Source of the DNA: Pedobacter jejuensis
GTDB lineage: Bacteria; Bacteroidota; Bacteroidia; Sphingobacteriales; Sphingobacteriaceae
Direction of reading: 5' to 3'
DNA: 35,606 bases
Assembly: GCF_003725795.1 (NCBI RefSeq)
Contig: NZ_RBEE01000034.1
Span: 1-35,606, forward strand
Shown here in pieces: positions 30,636-35,606 of the stretch. The stretch's first letter is position 1, and each line of letters starts with the position of its first letter. The notes under the pieces are model-generated. The model did not search any database and was not told the DNA's origin. It worked only from the letters and a program-made list of their open reading frames with translations. Made by a program: the position numbers and the translations under genes.

Positions 30636-30731
30636 AACCGTTAGTTATTATATGTATTTTAACCGAAATTTTTGTTGCATTTATCTGAATTTGATGACTA
30701 CAATAGTTCCTCACCAATGTTTAATTTGAAA

Positions 30732-31109
30732 TTAATTGTTGATATTACCCTGTCGGACTATTTGGGAAACTTTGGCAATGAACAGGTTAATATCAAAGGG
30801 TTTACTAATGAAATCGTCCGCTTCGCACTTTTTCCTGATCTCCAGGAGGTTGGAGTGCGCTGACATCATCAATACTGGTATATGACCCGTGCGGTAGTCA
30901 GACTTAATTTCACAGCAGAGGTCAATACCATTTCCATCAGGAAGCATAACATCCAGTATCACCATATCAGGCCTGCGTTGGAAAATCTCCTTTCGAAAAC
31001 TTCCTGCATCTTTGCATAGATGTACCTCATACTGTTCTTCATTTAGCAGAATTCCTATAATCTCTCTTATATCCGTGTTGTCTTCAACAACTAAAATGTT
31101 CTTTTCCAT
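30732..31109 (-). CDS. Single-domain response regulator
   Basis: A 125-residue receiver: acidic residues ED at 9-10, the phosphoacceptor Asp53 in MVILDVMLPDGNG, Ser in MMSAHS and Lys in SKPFD. No output domain. It lies 127 bases downstream of a small protein resembling a lone kinase dimerisation domain, on the same strand, and upstream of the 732-residue protein. A phosphorelay role is the natural inference. No sensor kinase with an ATPase domain is adjacent; the kinase fragment at 26048 is truncated. Confidence 0.9.
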   Translation of the reverse strand: MEKNILVVEDNTDIREIIGILLNEEQYEVHLCKDAGSFRKEIFQRRPDMVILDVMLPDGNGIDLCCEIKSDYRTGHIPVLMMSAHSNLLEIRKKCEADDFISKPFDINLFIAKVSQIVRQGNINN

Positions 31110-31236
31110 TTCTTAACTTAAGGGGTGATATTATAAAAACCCATATCTCCTATTAAAAGTTTAAAATAGTTGAATGTTCGTTTAATGGTAATATTGAGTG
31201 GTTGAAGATTTATGCTTTCAACCGATTGCTGAAATA

Positions 31237-31449
31237 TCAAGAAGACGTGTCATTGGTCTCAAAAGAGGCAATTAATTGCATGTTTCTTTTAGCAAGTGTA
31301 TGAATAATTTTTGCGAACCTGTTTTTTTTAGTAGAATCCGAACATTTAATCATTGATTCTGATAACATTCCAATTACTCCAAGGGATCCTAACAACTCAT
31401 GTTTTAGTTTGTCTGTAGGAGAAAATTTGAGTGAAGTGTGATTTTGCAT
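31237..31449 (-). CDS. Small protein resembling a lone histidine-kinase dimerisation helix pair
   Basis: About 70 residues from ATG 31449: MQNHTSLKFSPTDKLKHELL, then GSLGVIGMLSESMIKCSDST and AKIIHTLAKRNMQLIASFET. KHELLGSLGVI resembles the H-box of kinases (SHELRTPL), with the His at about residue 17, and the second helix has the expected amphipathic pattern. No ATPase domain follows. Proteins like this can act as phosphotransfer intermediates (as Spo0B or HPt do). The next gene on the same strand is a single-domain response regulator. An in-frame ATG at 31524 would add 25 unlikely residues. The domain call is weak and rests on a short match. Confidence 0.4.
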   Translation of the reverse strand: MQNHTSLKFSPTDKLKHELLGSLGVIGMLSESMIKCSDSTKKNRFAKIIHTLAKRNMQLIASFETNDTSS

Positions 31450-31524
31450 ATCATTTCCCGTTAATTTTAAAGTAACAATTAAAACATCTGATTGTTTAGC
31501 TGTGGAGCGATAGAAAATATACAA

Positions 31525-31829
31525 TTAAATTAATGCATAATTGAAGTTTGCAACTAAAGATTGCTCCATAGGCAGGATCACATTAGGAAGAAGAAATGAT
31601 TATGTTCTTAGAAAAAAGGCTGGGCTTAAGATTAATTAAAGATTTCTATCTAGATGCTTAACTACTCCAGTGAGTTCTATTAAATTTATTAATACAATTA
31701 GTTTATTAGAAAAAATTTAGCTTAAATAAAGCTGCTCAAATTTTAAAACATTGCATTTTTTGCCACCTTGATCGCTTTGAGGCACTTTGCTGAGAATTGT
31801 TAATAAATACCCTAAATTTTAAACTCCAG
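31525..31829. other. Gene-free stretch
   Basis: AT-rich, with no convincing coding sequence, hairpin or repeat. A 21-codon frame at 31597-31662 is probably chance. Confidence 0.5.
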
Positions 31830-32477
31830 TCATATATTTAATGTTAACCAATTATTAAAAGCGCTGACATCTTCAAATAACATATCAGGGTATAGTTTTT
31901 TTAATTTTTCAGGCTCTGCTGTTTCCGCCCATGCTGCTGCCACTACCCGGATTCCAACTTCTCTGCTTGCATTTATATCACTTGGCGCGTCACCAACATA
32001 TATGACTTCTTGTTTAGGTATATGTTTAAAAAGGTCTAATATACTATTCATGCCTTCTGCTTTTCGTGGACCTGTTGATATCCCTGTTTCGATAGCTTGG
32101 AAATATTTAGCAATTCCAAATTGTTCTAATGAGATATTTGTACTGTGCAAGCCCTTGCCTGTTACCATGGCGACTATTACTGATTTTTCTTTTAAAGTAA
32201 CCAATAAACCCTCAATGCCATCAAAGGTGACTGGACACATTGCGTGAAGCTTTTTGTAAAATTTCAAATAATTAGAAACCCCTTCTTCGTAACGCATCGG
32301 TGCCAATGCCATAATAGTTCCTTCTTCTGATGGACCAAAGGTGCTAATGATTTCCTCATCAGATAAGGAACGATTTATAAGTGGTTCAATAGATTTCCTG
32401 AAGGCTGTAATGCATAATGGTAATGTATTGGCTAAAGTACCATCGAGATCAAATATAACTAACTTAATTTTTGTCAT
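31830..32477 (-). CDS. HAD-superfamily phosphatase (phosphoglycolate phosphatase-like)
   Basis: A 215-residue HAD hydrolase. Motif I is DLDGT at 10-14 with the nucleophilic Asp10, motif II is VTGKG with the Thr, and motif IV is GDAPSD with two acidic residues. A helical cap lies between motifs I and II, as in the PGP/Gph and PpaX-like subfamily that removes phosphate from 2-phosphoglycolate, sugar phosphates or pyrophosphate. The substrate cannot be read from sequence. The start fits the family (MTKIKLVIFDLDGT). It stands apart from its neighbours by about 300 and 145 bases and is probably transcribed alone. Confidence 0.88.
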   Translation of the reverse strand: MTKIKLVIFDLDGTLANTLPLCITAFRKSIEPLINRSLSDEEIISTFGPSEEGTIMALAPMRYEEGVSNYLKFYKKLHAMCPVTFDGIEGLLVTLKEKSVIVAMVTGKGLHSTNISLEQFGIAKYFQAIETGISTGPRKAEGMNSILDLFKHIPKQEVIYVGDAPSDINASREVGIRVVAAAWAETAEPEKLKKLYPDMLFEDVSAFNNWLTLNI

Positions 32478-32622
32478 TTGTAAATTATTTAAAACTAATC
32501 AAAGAGCTGTATTTACTATTAGATTTCCGGTATCGCCAACAGCCATAGTGTTCGACCTGGTTTATCCGGTAATAGCAATATCGGTGCGCCTTTAACGGAT
32601 CTCTTATCATTAGTTGAGAATT

Positions 32623-33105
32623 TTACTCTAATTTTTTAAGTTCCTCCTCAATTTCTTCAATACTAGGCAAATTCGATTTTAAATTATCTGGCAATATTTC
32701 GGTCAATTCAAATTCGCTTACGCCGATTGGCTTGTTAATGTCCCTTAATGCAAACTCTGTTTCAAAGTTATTTTTATCCCTACATAACAAAATTCCAATA
32801 GTAGGTTTGTCATCGTCTTGTGTAACTAAAGTATCCACAGCTGATAAATAGAAGTTCAATTTATCTGCATATTCGGGTATGAATTTTGTATTTTTTAATT
32901 CTATTACAACATAACATTTCAATTTTGTGTGATAGAAAAGTAAATCTAAATAATAATCTGTTTCGCCAACTTCTAAATGGTATTGCTGACCAACAAATGC
33001 AAACCCCTTACCTAATTCCAATAAGAATTTGGTTATATGCGTAATTAATTGTCTCTCTATATCTTTTTCTTGAAGGTCGGTATTATTGAAGACGGCAACG
33101 AACAA
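32623..33105 (-). CDS. PDDEXK nuclease of the DUF1016 family, truncated
   Basis: About 160 residues that correspond only to the C-terminal nuclease half of DUF1016/YhcG proteins: QLITHITKFLLELGKGFAFV, DYYLDLLFYHTKLKCYVVIE with the D-E-x-K site, and KLNFYLSAVDT. The helical N-terminal domain (about 170 residues in the intact relative at 24320) is missing. The frame opens with TTG just after an in-frame stop near 33125, and homology starts about 5 codons in, so a deletion or recombination joint lies near 33090-33110. The two DUF1016 proteins differ a lot, so this is not a recent duplicate. Probably inactive, though the nuclease core is intact. Confidence 0.75.
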   Translation of the reverse strand: MFVAVFNNTDLQEKDIERQLITHITKFLLELGKGFAFVGQQYHLEVGETDYYLDLLFYHTKLKCYVVIELKNTKFIPEYADKLNFYLSAVDTLVTQDDDKPTIGILLCRDKNNFETEFALRDINKPIGVSEFELTEILPDNLKSNLPSIEEIEEELKKLE

Positions 33106-33255
33106 AGAATTAAATTCTATGCCAAGTTAGATACTTCATGCTTTAAAATTGGTGACATTGTTCATTTCGAGATTAATCTGTCCCAGAATGGCCTGCATGC
33201 AATTAATGTAGTAAACATAATCGAGATAAACGGCATAAAGGTTAATTTGAGTTAA
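33090..33255 (+). pseudogene. Possible cold-shock-domain fragment
   Basis: On the plus strand, the frame reads GIIEDGNEQRIKFYAKLDTS then CFKIGDIVHFEINLSQNGLH and AINVVNI. The spacing and residues (IGDIVHFEI ... GLHAINV) resemble the C-terminal half of small cold-shock-type RNA-binding proteins. The N-terminal RNA-binding strands are absent and the frame overlaps the DUF1016 fragment, consistent with a fusion joint. Weak assignment. Confidence 0.3.
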
Positions 33256-33284
33256 ACCAACCTCATTCCGGATGGTTCACCTTC

Positions 33285-33405
33285 AATTTTAAATCCTCAA
33301 TTAGTTCGTTTTTTGAGATATTTTTCTCTTTGCCGTATTTGGTGCAAGTAACTTACAGTTGAAAGAAAGACATAAGTAGGGGAGGAACACTTTCCTTTAT
33401 CGGAT
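33285..33405 (-). pseudogene. Degenerate small gene, copy 2
   Basis: On the minus strand, one frame reads KVFLPYLCLSFNCK and, one base on, another continues TCTKYGKEKNISKNE before a stop. It aligns with KVFIPSKYLSFCCK-FTCTNNGKEKNVSQNE at 24025-24267, with one A missing from the run in AAGTAAACTTACAG (here AAGTAACTTACAG). No complete copy is in the window. The rest of 33406-33651 has no clear gene; a short frame near 33489-33548 (VKIDDKKATLSRYYASGTES) may be another remnant. Confidence 0.4.
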
Positions 33406-33651
33406 TTAAGATGTTAAAATCAAAATTATCTATTTACAATATATTGGATTGGAATATAGGGAGGTAAGATTAATTTATATTGAGTTAAAATTGATGATAA
33501 AAAAGCAACACTTTCCCGTTATTATGCCAGTGGCACCGAGTCATGAGTGAACCAGGGGCAATTGGATGTGAGGAAGATGCAGTTAAAGGAAGCCATTTGA
33601 TGCACAAAACTTAACAAAGACAATTTCAGGATCTTTAGGGGAAATAGCCAT

Positions 33652-34806
33652 TCATTGATTTCGTTGCTGGAATGCTTTTTGAATGCATTGAAGGTCTATA
33701 TAAAGAGCATAATTTGTTTTGCAATCGAATTTATTTAGAGTTGAGGAGAACTGTAAATTTTTAAATCGTTTGGCTACAATACCAAAGTATCTAATTGTTT
33801 CTTTTGCTGCATTCACAGATTTTAGAAAACTTTCTTCAATGTCTGTTAGAACCTTTAGTCTACCATGGACTGCACTGCAAAGCTTTTCCTCAATATTTAT
33901 AAAATCAATTCTTAAATCTCTTAACCATACGTTTTCAAAAATAGCCTCTAACTGATGTTTATCTGGTGATCTCAGCGAGATGCCGATCGGTTTGTCCCTT
34001 GTTATTGCCTTCAGTTTCTCCAGAAAGTAAATTAACCTGTCCAGATTTAAAATGCTGTCGTCCTTAAAAAGATCTTTTAAGGGAATTTCTATCTCGATCA
34101 TTTTGATGTAGGAACGGGATAAGGTTTTTATAAAAACTTTGTCATCAAGGGCATCCTCCATGTTATTATATCCAGTGAAATCCTTTTCTCTAAGCCGCCA
34201 GATCAGATCAGCGCCACCCCTTAATAATCCTGAGGTTAGTCCTGGTTCTCCGGTATTGACGGCGCATCCAAGTTCTCTTGCGGCTGCTGAAAGGATGAAC
34301 GAATAATGATTGGTGTTTTTACCAAAATCAATTGATCCGATATTGAGCAAATTCACAATGTAACCGTTTTTTTCTGAAGACCTGCCAATATCTGAGCTTA
34401 GCCTATTCGTTTCTATCTTTGTTTTTTTGATCCCCAGTCTAAGGCATTCGTAACCCTTGCGCAGTGGAGAACGCAGATTGTTGGCTATAGATTGCGTAGT
34501 TCCCCCAACTGCTCTTTTAAATACGGTATTTTTCTGATCTTCAATCCACGGCAGGGTCGGGGAAAAGAAATAAGAAACACATCTCTTAACGGAGCGGATA
34601 GCAAATTTTCGGATATTTAGAAGTAAAATCTTGAAAAACCTTAATATGTATTGTCCTTTGTAAAAAAATGCAAGCATAATGGCGAATACCAAGAATGACA
34701 CCTCAGGAACAAAGAACAATAAAAATATAAATACAGTAAACGATATGGGCAAATAATAAAAATTACGCACCATGCAAGCCATTGGCTTGAATTTTGGAAA
34801 AATCAT
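33652..34806 (-). CDS. Degenerate FMN-binding glutamate-synthase-like membrane protein
   Basis: A 384-residue protein. Residues about 14-55 contain hydrophobic segments (FYYLPISFTVFIFLLFFVPE, VSFLVFAIMLAFFY). The rest follows the FMN-binding glutamate-synthase-like family: VNTGEPGLTSGLLRGGADLI resembles the NTGEGG..P....GGDL.WQ motif, FIKTLSRSYIKMIEIEI resembles the segment before the flavin loop, and RDKPIGISLRS resembles P(I/V)G(I/V)K. The GHGG-type loop and the 3Fe-4S cysteines are absent, and the family is normally about 500-530 residues. It is probably a non-catalytic or decaying paralogue. ATG 34806 is the only convincing start. A stable hairpin lies about 40 bases upstream. Confidence 0.6.
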   Translation of the reverse strand: MIFPKFKPMACMVRNFYYLPISFTVFIFLLFFVPEVSFLVFAIMLAFFYKGQYILRFFKILLLNIRKFAIRSVKRCVSYFFSPTLPWIEDQKNTVFKRAVGGTTQSIANNLRSPLRKGYECLRLGIKKTKIETNRLSSDIGRSSEKNGYIVNLLNIGSIDFGKNTNHYSFILSAAARELGCAVNTGEPGLTSGLLRGGADLIWRLREKDFTGYNNMEDALDDKVFIKTLSRSYIKMIEIEIPLKDLFKDDSILNLDRLIYFLEKLKAITRDKPIGISLRSPDKHQLEAIFENVWLRDLRIDFINIEEKLCSAVHGRLKVLTDIEESFLKSVNAAKETIRYFGIVAKRFKNLQFSSTLNKFDCKTNYALYIDLQCIQKAFQQRNQ

Positions 34807-34843
34807 GAATCAGCAATAAGATAAAACCTTGGACACTTCAATC

Positions 34844-34870
34844 GCCCCTAAACTTTATTTAGTTCGGGGC
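34844..34870 (-). repeat. Hairpin upstream of the glutamate-synthase-like gene
   Basis: GCCCC (34844-34848) with AACT (34851-34854) pairs with AGTT (34861-34864) and GGGGC (34866-34870), with a small internal loop and a 6-base terminal loop. It may be a leader structure or a terminator. Confidence 0.4.
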
Positions 34871-34955
34871 TGAGCCAAGAAAGTCTTTGCTGGTTTTAAG
34901 AAAGCAGTATCGTAAAACTGCCGAAGAAAAAAAAGAAGAATATAGTACACTGCTA

Positions 34956-34984
34956 TTGTTGAAGATAATTATCCTCAATAACAA
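34956..34984. repeat. Imperfect 29-bp palindrome
   Basis: A dyad centred on GATAATTATC, with flanking TTGTTGA and TCAATAACA arms (34956-34984). The surrounding stretch 34807-35470 holds no gene that I can support; it is AT-rich with short frames only. Confidence 0.35.
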
Positions 34985-35470
34985 CTGTTTGACCCGAATG
35001 AAAACCTCTTTTTTTCCATAGAATCTACTAATGTCGTATTTCTATCGGAAATGTTTTTTTTACAAGTAACATTTTGCCTTAAGATGTTATTCATGAGCCT
35101 GAACCTGAACCACTCACCAATTTAAAAAGTTATAAACGAATATTATTGCAACATAGGATCAGCATTCAATATATGCAGATTTTGATTAACCTGCTTATCC
35201 GTCAAACAAAGAACATTGCTACTAACTCATTATTGTTGCTCTTTTTCAAACAAGGGTTCTGGAGCATTTCTATTCTTCCAAAGCGCAATTTAATTAACTG
35301 TTTATGCCTACAAGGCTAATCAATTTGAGCTGCTAATAAAATCTAACCCGACAAGGATATCTGGAACTGAACTGATTTTCATCTAGGATTAGACTGATAA
35401 ACTGGTGCTCTCAAAGCATTAGTTTAACTTTCGTTTTTTCACACTATTACATCCAAAAAAGTCTTTTGTC

Positions 35471-35606
35471 TGGATAAACCGCTTCAAATTGACCCCTCTT
35501 CGCCAATCTAAAAAGTTCCCCTTAGCCGAGTTAATTTGATAAGGTTCGCCAAAGGAAAAAGACCCCTTTGCGCCAATCCAAATTGACCCCCTGAACTTCT
35601 CAGTAT
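35471..35606. mobile_element. Second IS21-type terminus, element continues beyond the window
   Basis: From TGGATAAACC (35471) the sequence shows AAATTGACCCCTCTTCGCCA (35486-35505), a shorter GTTCGCCAAAGG-type repeat near 35543, and GACCCCTTTGCGCCAATCCA (35561-35580) followed by AATTGACCCCC. These match, in opposite orientation, the terminal motifs at 241-292. The three repeats look like the multiple transposase-binding sites of an IS21 left end, so the element body lies to the right. No transposase sequence is inside the window. Confidence 0.65.

Noticed and set aside
32500..32622. Short plus-strand frame ending FDLVYPVIAISVRL
   Set aside because: Too short, no start, no recognisable family.

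Overview
The window looks like accessory DNA of a member of the Bacteroidota, most likely a Pedobacter, Mucilaginibacter or Sphingobacterium relative. Reasons: AT-rich sequence, almost no Shine-Dalgarno sites, several promoters of the TAnnTTTG type, a GLPGLI-family protein next to a TonB-receptor-like protein, and Bacteroidota-style IS21 and IS5 elements. It carries a Rep_3 initiator, an iteron origin, a ParA partition system, toxin-antitoxin pairs and a mobilisation region. The simplest reading is a mobilisable plasmid, or a plasmid that has integrated. The genus and the replicon type are inferred, not proven.

Layout. 1-292: the 3' end of an IS21-type element, inserted into a haem-binding-domain gene of which only the tail survives. 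293-5725: copper resistance, with a multicopper oxidase (two heavy-metal-binding modules, Met-rich insert, barrel-like C-terminus) and a CopA-type P1B ATPase. 5763-10865: a serine resolvase with a repeated upstream motif, a large CheB-CheR-PAS-histidine kinase hybrid, a response regulator and a small membrane protein. 10974-14173: replication and partition (repB, eight iterons, parA, a small ribbon-helix-helix protein, one unknown), with related TATGTA/TACATA palindromes at the promoters. 14172-16520: yoeB/yefM and mazEF, two broken genes (a DUF6922-like gene and higA), and a zinc-ribbon protein. 16572-18848: candidate oriT with nested hairpins, mobC, relaxase and an opposite-strand 38-residue membrane peptide.

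19066-23869: an unknown small protein, an IS1182-like remnant, and a small secreted two-cysteine peptide followed by a GLPGLI protein and a TonB-receptor-like protein. 23953-26597 is mostly decayed: a remnant of an unknown small gene, an intact PDDEXK (YhcG/DUF1016) nuclease, and fragments of a resolvase, a histidine kinase and a CheB. 26875-28394: a well-preserved IS5-type insertion with inverted repeats and a 6-bp target duplication, its transposase split by a -1 frameshift at a run of six A. 28437-32477 (minus strand): a 732-residue six-hairpin-like protein, a single-domain response regulator, a small protein resembling a lone histidine-kinase dimerisation domain, and a HAD phosphatase. 32623-34806: a truncated DUF1016 nuclease, a fragment resembling a cold-shock domain, a second copy of the decayed small gene, and a degenerate glutamate-synthase-like flavoprotein. 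From 35471 the window runs into another IS21-type end.

Working together: repB, the iterons, parA and the RHH protein give replication and segregation; the TA pairs give post-segregational stability; resolvase and mob genes give dimer resolution and transfer; copper resistance is the clearest cargo. The least described parts are the peptide/GLPGLI/receptor locus, the lone dimerisation-domain protein with its response regulator, and the shared operator family on the plasmid backbone.
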